Shown here one piece after another: positions 1 to 8,085 of a DNA stretch of 40,881 nt; the first letter of the stretch is position 1, and every line of letters starts with the position of its first letter. Origin of the DNA: Candidatus Kaiserbacteria bacterium RIFCSPLOWO2_01_FULL_50_24 (lineage in GTDB: Bacteria; Patescibacteriota; Minisyncoccia; Phycocordibacterales; UBA2100); the NCBI GenBank assembly GCA_001783335.1, contig MFLU01000004.1:1-40881 (forward strand), read 5' to 3'. The notes beneath the pieces are model-generated. The model was not told the origin of the DNA. It saw only the letters and a program-made list of their open reading frames with translations, and did not search any database. Made by a program: the position numbers and the translations under genes.

Positions 1-1281
1 GGCTTCTGCAACTGCAGTACCTTGGTCTGCGTGGATTCTGATCGTGTCTGCGGTGCCACCGTTGGAGTGAAGGTAAATTGTATCTGGGGAGTTTCCAGTC
101 GTTGTGATAGTTGTCGTGGCGCTTGTTAGCGTTACGCCACCGACATCGGAGAGAAGTTCAATGGAGGCCGCGTCGGTGCCTTGGTCTGCGTGGATTCTGA
201 TGGTTTCTGCAGTACCACCGTCTGCTGTAAGCAGAATTGCACTAGCGGCGTTCAAACCCGACTTAATGTTGATACCTCCAACATCTGACAGAAGTTGGAT
301 GGACGCCGCACCTTCGGTAGCGGCCGTTCCTTGGTCGTTGAAGAGCGTGATAGTTGAAGAAGTTCCACCGTCAGCTGTAATGTTTACGGCATTTGCCAAG
401 TTGGCTGTGGAGCGAATACCTACGCCTCCAGCATCAGAGAGAACGGTGATGGATTCTGCGCCTTCAGTGACGGAAGTTCCTTGGTCATTAAAGATCAGAA
501 TTGTTCCGGTCGTACCGCCGTCTGAAGTAAGGGCAATGGCGTTAGCCAAGTTGGCAGTAGAGCGAAGCTCAACACCGCCCGCGTCGGACAGAATTTCAAC
601 TGATGCCGCGGCTTCGGTAACTGATGAACCCTGGTCGTTGTAGATTAAGATTGTTCCGGTCGTACCGCCGTCTGAAGTAATGTGGATGGCATTAGCCAAG
701 TTGGCCGCAGAACGAATACTGACACCACCGGCATCCGACAATAAGGTAATAGAACCTGCGGCTTCTGCAACTGCAGTACCTTGGTCTGCGTGGATTCTGA
801 TCGTGTCTGCGGTGCCACCGTTGGAGTGAAGGTAAATTGTATCTGGGGAGTTTCCGGTCGCTGTGATGGTTGTCGTGGAGCTGTCCATCGTTATACCGCC
901 AACCGCGTCAATATCAATGCCACCAACTGTTGCATCTATGTTGATCGCATCTGTCACATCTTCCGAAGCCGAGAGCACTACAGAAGCGCCGGTGTTTATG
1001 ATGCTAATGTCCTCACCCGCCGTACCCACCGCATCAATGTCAATTCCGCCCGCGGTGGCATCAATGTTAATCGCGTCTGCCGCGCTCTCATCAGAGATAA
1101 GGATAAGCGACTTCGCCGTCGTCGCACCCGCCTCAATGGTGAGGTCTTGTGCCGCTGTCGTCCACGATGCCGCCGCGAATGTTGATACCGCAGAGGCAAT
1201 CTGCACAGTTGCAAACACAACAATCACCGACATCGCGATGATTACTGAAATAATTCCTGACTTTTTAATAAGTGAACTCAT
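1..1281 (-). CDS. Repeat-rich secreted/surface protein (N-terminal signal/TM, ~48-aa repeats), truncated by left window edge
   Basis: Not in ORF track because it runs off the edge. Reverse complement from 1281 reads MSSLIKKSGIISVIIAMSVIVVFATVQIASAVSTFAAASWTTAAQDLTIEAG..., then repeats such as TIRIHADQGTAVAEAAGSITLLSDAGGVSIRSAANLANAIHITSDGGT; frame open to base 1. Confidence 0.85.
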   Translation of the reverse strand, partial: MSSLIKKSGIISVIIAMSVIVVFATVQIASAVSTFAAASWTTAAQDLTIEAGATTAKSLILISDESAADAINIDATAGGIDIDAVGTAGEDISIINTGASVVLSASEDVTDAINIDATVGGIDIDAVGGITMDSSTTTITATGNSPDTIYLHSNGGTADTIRIHADQGTAVAEAAGSITLLSDAGGVSIRSAANLANAIHITSDGGTTGTILIYNDQGSSVTEAAASVEILSDAGGVELRSTANLANAIALTSDGGTTGTILIFNDQGTSVTEGAESITVLSDAGGVGIRSTANLANAVNITADGGTSSTITLFNDQGTAATEGAASIQLLSDVGGINIKSGLNAASAILLTADGGTAETIRIHADQGTDAASIELLSDVGGVTLTSATTTITTTGNSPDTIYLHSNGGTADTIRIHADQGTAVAEA

Positions 1282-1615
1282 GGTTACTTTTATTTACTAA
1301 TATTCTTATAAATGTACTTTTTCTACTTCTGTTCCTACGCTCCCCGATTTGGTTGATTCAAACTCTGCACCAAATCATACTAAGAAAAACCCTTTCGACC
1401 TTATGTTCTACTTAATACTAATGTGCAGAATTCCTCAACAAAATAAAATGCGAGGTATATGCAGTCTTGCAATTATATATTCTCCTTGCGGTGCTCGGCA
1501 AACCGATATTGTGGGTAATCTGTGGACAACTCTAGAGGGCTGGAGGCTGGAAAAATCAACCCAAGCACTCTTGAAAGCTGGCCGCCTCCGCTAATGTGCG
1601 GGGGATTCAATAAAG

Positions 1616-1636
1616 GACGAAGGAGAGTCCTTCGTC
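1616..1636. repeat. Palindrome A: GACGAAGG-AGAGT-CCTTCGTC
   Basis: Perfect 8-bp arms; reverse-complement loop relative to the copy at 2270-2294. Confidence 0.85.
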
Positions 1637-1642
1637 TTAATA

Positions 1643-1672
1643 TTCAACACGCCACACGGGTGGCGTGTTGAA
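1643..1672. repeat. Palindrome TTCAACACGCCAC-acgg-GTGGCGTGTTGAA
   Basis: 13-bp perfect arms read directly. Confidence 0.8.
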
Positions 1673-1680
1673 AAACTGGA

Positions 1681-1705
1681 AATACCAAGGGTGGCCCTTG
1701 GTATT
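1681..1705. repeat. Palindrome B: AATACCAAGG-GTGGC-CCTTGGTATT
   Basis: 10-bp perfect arms; second copy at 2245-2269. Confidence 0.85.
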
Positions 1706-1709
1706 GGTG

Positions 1710-2078
1710 TTATTCCACTGCTGATTCTTTGTCCTTTATGGCCTTGTATATGGTGCTTGATTCCCGAAGCGGGCCATAGAAAACTATTTGACTCTTGCTG
1801 AAATGAAGGTTACCTGGAGCCCAAGATGCTTCCGAAAGCGGGACCAGGCGGGATTGCGGGGTGCTTGCATCCCCGGAGGTCTGAAATTGATATCCTTCGT
1901 GAAGTGTGAGACGCGGAAATGTGGTCACTGTACCCACATACAGATCGCCGTTTGCGAGGTAAATCACCGATAAATTGCCCTTGTAGCCCTGCAAGTAGAA
2001 TGTGGCTGCGAGGAAGATAATAGCGAGCACGACAACACCCATAACGACACCGAGTAGCGTCTTTTTATCCATAATCAT
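1710..2078 (-). CDS. Small single-TM hypothetical protein
   Basis: ORF track 122 aa; N-terminal hydrophobic helix; start may be the downstream MDKK. Confidence 0.65.
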   Translation of the reverse strand: MIMDKKTLLGVVMGVVVLAIIFLAATFYLQGYKGNLSVIYLANGDLYVGTVTTFPRLTLHEGYQFQTSGDASTPQSRLVPLSEASWAPGNLHFSKSQIVFYGPLRESSTIYKAIKDKESAVE

Positions 2079-2132
2079 AGCGATTTAATCCCATAATCAC
2101 CGTATGGTATAGCATAGCGAAGGAGAATGCAA

Positions 2133-2172
2133 CCCGCACACTTACTTTCCTATAGGAAAGTAGGTGTGCGGG
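2133..2172. repeat. Foldback CCCGCACACTTACTTTCC/GGAAAGTAGGTGTGCGGG
   Basis: 18-bp arms with one mismatch; related to the CCCCCACACC family elsewhere in the window. Confidence 0.8.
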
Positions 2173-2186
2173 CAGGCCCCATACCG

Positions 2187-2210
2187 ATTAACTCAACGCG
2201 TTGAGTTAAT
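2187..2210. repeat. 24-bp perfect palindrome ATTAACTCAACGCGTTGAGTTAAT
   Basis: Self-complementary with no loop. Confidence 0.85.
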
Positions 2211-2244
2211 GGAGTGCCCGAGGGCTCCCATCGGCAACCGCTGG

Positions 2245-2294
2245 AATACCAAGGGCGGTCCTTGGTATTTAGACGAAGGACTCTCCTTCGTCTA
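2245..2294. repeat. Adjacent palindromes B' and A' (AATACCAAGG...; TAGACGAAGG-ACTCT-CCTTCGTCTA)
   Basis: Second copies of A and B in mirrored order around CDS 1710-2078. Confidence 0.8.
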
Positions 2295-2320
2295 AATTTC
2301 AAAAAAGGAAGGATTGAAAT

Positions 2321-2352
2321 GCAAAAACCACCCCTTTCGGGGTGGTTTTTGC
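2321..2352. terminator. Intrinsic (bidirectional) terminator downstream of the 1142-aa surface protein
   Basis: GCAAAAACCACCCC-TTTC-GGGGTGGTTTTTGC: GC-rich stem with a U-tract on both strands. Confidence 0.8.
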
Positions 2353-2442
2353 TTGTCAGGCCAATTTCCTGACTGGGGTTCTGCCTTTGGGGGACTGGAA
2401 GAGTCTGCCAAAAGGAGTGTACCGTGAATGACTAGAGAGGAA

Positions 2443-5400
2443 CTAGTTTAGTGAGATGAAGCGGTTTCCTGTTGGAATCTCAAGTCCGCCCACTAAGTAG
2501 TCGTTAGTCCAGTCGCTCGTAGTTACGGCGTGCGAGTTAGCCGAGCGGTCAGTCCAAATGAATGATTCGGTGTATTCACCCACTGCGGCGTGCATATCGT
2601 CGTAATCACTCGTTGTGACCGTTGTGCTCTCGTTGTCAATCTTCGTTGTAACGTAGTTGTAGGTGCTGGCCGCGATACCGCCGATGTTTGTCTCTAGCGT
2701 GTATGTTACCGAAGCACCCGCCTCTACCGTCTGTTCGCTTGTCGCATCGAAGATTATGTTACCCGACGTTGCCGCCACGGTGAACATCTGCGACTGGTTG
2801 GCTTGAGCGCCCGTCGTGGTCGCAAACACACCGCCTATCGCATTAGAGCCACGCTTCAACTCAACTGTCGTTGTTGCGTCAAGTGTGAGGACTGCGTTCT
2901 TGCTGATCTCAAACACAACCTTCTTCCAGCCGATTGCACCTGCCGCGTCGGCTTTAACCGTGAACTGTCCGAATGCGCTGGTGCCAGCCGCGAGCGTCGC
3001 GGTTGTCGGCGTAGACGAGATGGTCGGGATTGACTTGCGTACTACGAAGTCACCGAAGCCCGCAGTTGCAGAGGCGTTTAGGTCTGCGGCACTGTCTTCA
3101 GAAGTGTCTGCCGTGCCGGCTGAATCAACAGCGCGGTATCCTTCGTCAAAGTCAAGCAATACCGAGATTGTCTTGCCTGTTGATGCGCCGGAAGCAATCG
3201 TGGGAACGTTTACAAGAACTTCAACGTTTGCGTTACTTGCCGCAGGCACGTGGAAGGTAAGGTTGGAGAAGGTCGCCGTCGCGTGCGTCTCCGCTCCAGA
3301 AGAGAGGTCAAGCTCCGCTGACGCTGTCTGCGTCGCGCCTGCCGAGTCCTTGTATCGTAGCGTAACGCTTGATACTGAAGTTGCGGCGTCAGCCGGAATC
3401 TTAACTTTGAGTTCCTTCACGGTGAAGTATGAGTTCAGAGCCGCGAAGTTGAATACTCCCGCAACGACGTTGCTTGAACCCGCAACGACAAGGGCATTTG
3501 CCGGGTTTCCCGCGGCAACCGAGCCCGTGAGTGTGCCTGTTCCAATCGTGATGGTCTGGAGGTTGGAGGTGTCAGAGCCAAGGGTGATGGAGGTGCCCGT
3601 TGTGAGCCCTGTACCACCAGTCGTTGAGTCAATTACCGCATGCCACGGACCGATATTAGAGCCGGACTTGATGTTACCGATAATGTCTATCGTCTTTGCG
3701 CCCGATGTCGGGATGTCAAAGTTGACTGAATACGTGTTATCGGCGCTAAGCGTCGGCTTTGTCGTACCAATCTGATTTCCTGTGGCATTATCCACGAGCC
3801 GCATGTCGGTTATCGTCGCCGCCTCGTCTGTGGAGAGGTTAACCACAATGGTGTTGATGTTTACACCCTCCGTCGCACTACCAGAGAGCGTGAAGCTCCC
3901 GAGCTTGGCATTGTTGGTGCCGGCAATCATTGTCTGGTCGCCGTAACCGGATGCCTTGGAAGCCGTTAGCGTGGCAGTGGTGAGTGTAATCGCGTTTCCA
4001 TCTACGTTCGCTGTCGGAACATTGATGGTCGTGAGCGATACCTGGTTACTACCGTTTGAAGCGCCTGTTCTTAGGCCCACTGTCACCGTGTTGCTGGTGA
4101 GGTAAGAAGCTCCTGTGGTTGTCTTCGCGTCAGCGTAGATGTCAACAATTGCCACCTCGCCAGCCACAAGAATCATGCTTGAGCCGAAGGTGAATTCTAT
4201 GTCCGTCGCGTCGGTCAGGTCCTTTGTGGATCCTACCTGCACGCCGTTCAAGAATACTTTACCGTTGTCAAGACCGCGTCCGGTATTACCAGCAGAGGTC
4301 GCTCGAACCTCAAGATTCTCAACCTTGACGTTCTCGCCAGCGGCGCGCAACTCAAAGGTTGCGAACTTGACGTTTGATGTGTCGGGAGGAACCGCCGATG
4401 AAGCCGAGTTTGTCGCCTTCACGACAGAAACCGTTCCGGAATCAATCGTTGCCGATGTTGCCGAGCGAGCGCTAAAGGCACCCGTTGTTGAGGTGTCATT
4501 GCCCGTCGCAAGAATTGGCTGGTGCAAGTCGGTGTCTACCATACGCGCGTCGCCTGCGCGGCGAAGCGAGAATTGGAATGTCCTAGAGGAGCCGTTGACG
4601 ATGTCGCCGACTACCTTAATGACACGACCGCCTGTCTCAAGGCGCTTTGGAGCGCCGGTGAGGTCCCAGTACAGCGATGCTTCTCCGTCTGCAAGCTGTG
4701 CGAGCGTATCGCCAACCTGTACGCCGTCTATGTAGAGTTTGAAGTTTTTAAGGTCGGTTTTCAAGATAGAGCCGATGTTGCGCAACTGGAACGACTCCAT
4801 ATTGACTGCGCGTGTGCCGATGGTAGCTGTGTTCTGCCAGACCACATAATCATTTTGCGGAGCAATGGTTGTTCCAGAAGGAGTGGTCGTGATGGCGAAG
4901 GCAACCGTCGCGAGCGTTGCCGCCGAGACCGTCTGAATACCACCAGTGATTGGGAAGGACACCGTTGAGGCAAGAGCGCCATCTGCCGCGGCGGAATCAA
5001 GGCGTACGCCGATCTGTTGACCAGACGTTGAAGCCGCGATGTCCGAGCGCACAGAAACATGCACTTGGCCGCCCGCCGGAACCGTAAAGAGGCCGACAGG
5101 GTTGTTGAAGCTGAACTTACCGGTACTTACGCCTGCGGAATCGGTAAGTCGTGCCGCCCCTTCGTAGAGGTATACGTTGGTCATCGTTGAGTCGTTGGAT
5201 ACGCCGATGCGGCTGAATCCAAGATTTGTAACGTTGACCGGAACACCCGTCGGGTTTTGGAAGGTGAACTTTGCAAGCTCACCAATTGCCTGACCCTCAA
5301 CGAGCGCGACGTTGACCGGAGAATCCGACGCGACCATGACCTTGAGGCCATCGCCTGTTATCGGAGTAACTCCCGGTACAACCGGACCCGGAGTAACCGG

Positions 5401-5871
5401 AGTCGCTACTCCCATCGCGTTTGCTTTCGCGCGAGAAGAAGGACCCCAGTAGCCGGTGCCTGCAGAGAGACCCACCGGTGCAAGAATGTCTGAAGCGTAT
5501 TTATTTTGGAACTTTACGACTGCCGCTTTGGTGAGTCCACCGAAGTATGACGATTCGTTGCCAGAAGAACCAACGCCAGACGCCGCAACTTGCGTGTCCG
5601 CCATTCCGTTCAAGAATTTCTGGAGTTCCATGACCTCACCACCCGAATCACCCATTGAGTGATTGCGTGTGAACGTGAAGCCAGTGCCGCCAACCTGACC
5701 ACCTTGAGCGGCCTGAAGCGCGGCGATTTGTGCGACGAGCTGATTGATGAGGGCCTGCAATTCTGCGATCGTCTGCGCACGCGCCGGAGTGGCAAATGCG
5801 AACACGGAGAAAACGAGACCAACACCAATGAGTACTGCCGCAACATTTTTTGTTGCTAATATATTACTCAT
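2443..5871 (-). CDS. Secreted surface protein with N-terminal signal peptide and peptidoglycan-binding-like domain, large beta-rich region
   Basis: 1142 aa; ...FATPARAQTIAELQALINQLVAQIAALQAAQGG, then GDSGGEVMELQKFLNG...YFGGLTKAAVVKFQNKY... (PG_binding_1-like). Confidence 0.85.
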   Translation of the reverse strand: MSNILATKNVAAVLIGVGLVFSVFAFATPARAQTIAELQALINQLVAQIAALQAAQGGQVGGTGFTFTRNHSMGDSGGEVMELQKFLNGMADTQVAASGVGSSGNESSYFGGLTKAAVVKFQNKYASDILAPVGLSAGTGYWGPSSRAKANAMGVATPVTPGPVVPGVTPITGDGLKVMVASDSPVNVALVEGQAIGELAKFTFQNPTGVPVNVTNLGFSRIGVSNDSTMTNVYLYEGAARLTDSAGVSTGKFSFNNPVGLFTVPAGGQVHVSVRSDIAASTSGQQIGVRLDSAAADGALASTVSFPITGGIQTVSAATLATVAFAITTTPSGTTIAPQNDYVVWQNTATIGTRAVNMESFQLRNIGSILKTDLKNFKLYIDGVQVGDTLAQLADGEASLYWDLTGAPKRLETGGRVIKVVGDIVNGSSRTFQFSLRRAGDARMVDTDLHQPILATGNDTSTTGAFSARSATSATIDSGTVSVVKATNSASSAVPPDTSNVKFATFELRAAGENVKVENLEVRATSAGNTGRGLDNGKVFLNGVQVGSTKDLTDATDIEFTFGSSMILVAGEVAIVDIYADAKTTTGASYLTSNTVTVGLRTGASNGSNQVSLTTINVPTANVDGNAITLTTATLTASKASGYGDQTMIAGTNNAKLGSFTLSGSATEGVNINTIVVNLSTDEAATITDMRLVDNATGNQIGTTKPTLSADNTYSVNFDIPTSGAKTIDIIGNIKSGSNIGPWHAVIDSTTGGTGLTTGTSITLGSDTSNLQTITIGTGTLTGSVAAGNPANALVVAGSSNVVAGVFNFAALNSYFTVKELKVKIPADAATSVSSVTLRYKDSAGATQTASAELDLSSGAETHATATFSNLTFHVPAASNANVEVLVNVPTIASGASTGKTISVLLDFDEGYRAVDSAGTADTSEDSAADLNASATAGFGDFVVRKSIPTISSTPTTATLAAGTSAFGQFTVKADAAGAIGWKKVVFEISKNAVLTLDATTTVELKRGSNAIGGVFATTTGAQANQSQMFTVAATSGNIIFDATSEQTVEAGASVTYTLETNIGGIAASTYNYVTTKIDNESTTVTTSDYDDMHAAVGEYTESFIWTDRSANSHAVTTSDWTNDYLVGGLEIPTGNRFISLN

Positions 5872-5894
5872 ATTTTTTGTTTTGACCTTTGACC

Positions 5895-5995
5895 CTGGAG
5901 AGCTAGAAGCTAGATGCTGGATTGCTGGACGTTCTGCAAAATCGCTTCGCGATTTTGCCTCCAGCTTCCAGTTTCCAGTTTCTAGCTTTCCAGAG
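5895..5995. repeat. Inverted pair of 7-bp-period arrays flanking a palindrome
   Basis: gctagaa|gctagat|gctggat...; GCAAAATCGCTTCGCGATTTTGC (5936-5958); ccagctt|ccagttt|ccagttt|ctagctt. Confidence 0.75.
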
Positions 5996-6124
5996 TAGCG
6001 TTCACCTCCTTTCGACGAAGATGTGAATGCTCAATGTTTTTGTGATCCCGGCGTGCCGGGACACAAAAAACAAATTAATAATTCTGCCTAGTGCGCGTCA
6101 AAAATGAAATTAAAAATTAATAGT

Positions 6125-6290
6125 TACTCCATTTTCGTCCGCACACGTTAGCAATAATTTTTGCTATCCAGCTCCCGTTTTTAATTTTGAATAATGGAAA
6201 TTTCCATTGCTCAAACAAAGCCGGAAACCGGGGTAGCAGCAAGATGGTGAGTTGCCATTCGGATTTTTCTGAAATTACTTCGGAACATTG
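6125..6290. ncRNA. Candidate structured RNA (class and strand unresolved)
   Basis: Plus-strand: TGCTATCC...GGGTAGCA long-range pairing enclosing AATGGAAATTTCCATT and CCGGAAACCGG hairpins, followed by ATGGtgagttgCCAT. Confidence 0.3.
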
Positions 6291-6708
6291 CGGGATTTCT
6301 GAATAGATACAGAGATACTTTGCGTAGCAAAAAAGCCACGCGTGATTATTTATTTTTCCACTATTGAATTTTCAACGAACAGGCAAGAAGTGCACATACA
6401 CTTCCGGACGCGCTTCCGAAGTATGCCGGAATCGCATCACGCACATTATATACCGTGCTTTGGTGTTGAGCTTATGTGCAAACCCTGTGTTTGTGGATAA
6501 CTATTTACTGGAAGCACAAACAGCCCTCCCTTGAGGATTACATTTCCGCTTCACAAAACGACAGTTCCCACATGAAGTAAGAGTACTCGTTCTAGCTATA
6601 ATAGTCAATGCTTATAAACTCTGGACACACGTCTGTTTTAGTGGTGTGTAATGCGCGGTACTTGTGCTTGCTCCGATCGCTGGTCTACCACATATCGGGA
6701 GATCGCAC

Positions 6709-6735
6709 ATATCGGGAGATCGTATCTCCCGATAT
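6709..6735. repeat. Palindrome ATATCGGGAGAT-cgt-ATCTCCCGATAT
   Basis: 12-bp perfect arms; left arm also directly duplicated just upstream. Confidence 0.75.
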
Positions 6736-6751
6736 CTCCTCAAATCCAGAT

Positions 6752-6770
6752 GCAAAGGAGAGTCCTTTGC
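6752..6770. repeat. Palindrome GCAAAGGA-GAG-TCCTTTGC
   Basis: 8-bp perfect arms, core AGGAGAGTCCT shared with other hairpins; could act as a terminator. Confidence 0.65.
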
Positions 6771-6805
6771 TAAAAATTGGATACTTGTTCACATCAAGGT
6801 CCTTC

Positions 6806-6828
6806 ACATCAAGGTCCGGCCTTGATGT
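6806..6828. repeat. Palindrome ACATCAAGG-tccgg-CCTTGATGT
   Basis: 9-bp arms; left arm directly duplicated upstream (TCACATCAAGGTCC twice). Confidence 0.7.
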
Positions 6829-6892
6829 CGGAATAAATGGTATTAATGCCGCGGAGCAAGCTCCACATCAAAGAATGACAGATTTTCAGATC

Positions 6893-7804
6893 TTATCGGA
6901 CAAGCTCGTAAGTGCTCCAGCGTTTTGCTCCGACCTTTTTGACTTGTCCTTGAGAGACCATGCGAGCCAATTCTCTTTGTATCATCTTTTCACTGCATCC
7001 GGGCATGTTGGAGTAAATGTCCTTTATGCCTAATTTACCACTAACACGCAGTATTTCTAACACCTCTTGAGAGCGGCTGTTAGAATATCTCGGCGTAGAC
7101 GGCACATCAGCATTTGTCCTTTGCGTGTCCGTATTCTCGCTTTTTATATTTTTTTCTACGTCCTTTACAGTCACGGAGTTCTGTCCTTTACCCAGCACCT
7201 TTAGTGTCCCATGTTCTTGGCGCAGAATGCGTGTAGATTTTTCCGACCCGCCTGGTGTCATACCCTGCGGTGTCGGAAAGGTGCTGGGTTTACGCTCTAC
7301 GTGCGGGCGCGCCCTTGCACTAGATACTTCAAATTCTGCTGCGCGCGGAGTGAGGTCGTCGCGCGTCAGTATAACCGTTTCCGATAGATTTGAGCGCTGT
7401 GAGGCCACAAGAAGCAAGCCAAGGTCGTCAAGCGCCTGTATCACCTCTCCGGCATTTTGCGTGGAAATGTACCCTGCAATAGTAGACATACGCACGAGCG
7501 ATATCAACTCGCGGATTAGTGCAAGCGCGGACTCTACCAAATCTGCTCCCGAGGAGCGAATCCCCGCTCTTAAGGACAAGATTGACGATAGGAGCCCCAT
7601 GCCGTTCTTGCGCAGTGAGGTACGTAACTGCTCCGATTGGTTAAAATGATTTGTCAAAAGAAAAAGCGCTGCAACGATTCTCTCCGCCCTTGCGTATGCA
7701 CGCTCTCCGGAAGTGTTCTTGGAAAAAGGGCTTGTTCTTATACTATGTGCATCAAGAAATACAGAGAGGGAGTTTGTCTTTTGTATGTCCTTTACATCAC
7801 TCAT
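6893..7804 (-). CDS. Hypothetical protein with C-terminal winged-helix/HTH-like region
   Basis: ORF 6893..7870; likely start MSDVKDIQK at 7804; C-term SQEVLEILRVSGKLGIKDIYSNMPGCSEKMIQRELARMVSQGQVKKVG. Confidence 0.65.
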   Translation of the reverse strand: MSDVKDIQKTNSLSVFLDAHSIRTSPFSKNTSGERAYARAERIVAALFLLTNHFNQSEQLRTSLRKNGMGLLSSILSLRAGIRSSGADLVESALALIRELISLVRMSTIAGYISTQNAGEVIQALDDLGLLLVASQRSNLSETVILTRDDLTPRAAEFEVSSARARPHVERKPSTFPTPQGMTPGGSEKSTRILRQEHGTLKVLGKGQNSVTVKDVEKNIKSENTDTQRTNADVPSTPRYSNSRSQEVLEILRVSGKLGIKDIYSNMPGCSEKMIQRELARMVSQGQVKKVGAKRWSTYELVR

Positions 7805-7954
7805 AAAATTCTTTTGCGCAACGGTGTGTACTTTTAGTGTCCTTTTACAGTGTGTACGCTTCTCGTACAAGAATTATATAAAGGACACAGCGGTACGCAA
7901 GTTGCGCGTATGGCGCATACGTTGTGCATAGTAGCGAGAGAGTAATAAGAAGAA

Positions 7955-7993
7955 ACGAAGGACTCTCCTCCGTTACGGAGGAGAGTCCTTCGT
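7955..7993. repeat. 39-nt palindrome ACGAAGGACTCTCCTCCGT-t-ACGGAGGAGAGTCCTTCGT
   Basis: 19-bp perfect arms with a 1-nt centre; upstream of ftsK. Confidence 0.85.
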
Positions 7994-8085
7994 CCTTGAG
8001 CTCGCTATATATACTTACACTCATTACTAGCCATGCGAGGTTCTCGACATAAGATGAAAAAGGCGCGTGGTATGATTCACACATA

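Noticed and set aside
1-900. Possible CRISPR array because of regular repeats
   Set aside because: Repeats are about 144 bp, degenerate, in frame and contiguous; no short identical repeats with unique spacers.
104-1300. Plus-strand ORFs at 104-643, 781-1185 and 863-1300
   Set aside because: They are antisense to the minus-strand repeat protein, which has a convincing signal peptide and repeats.
2816-3775. 319-aa plus-strand ORF opposite the surface protein
   Set aside because: Antisense shadow of the 1142-aa minus-strand CDS; composition is that of a reverse-complemented Thr/Ala/Ser-rich protein.
6190-6265. Direct call of a c-di-GMP-I riboswitch
   Set aside because: Only short 3' fragments resemble the consensus; the 5' half and tetraloop/receptor cannot be identified by eye.
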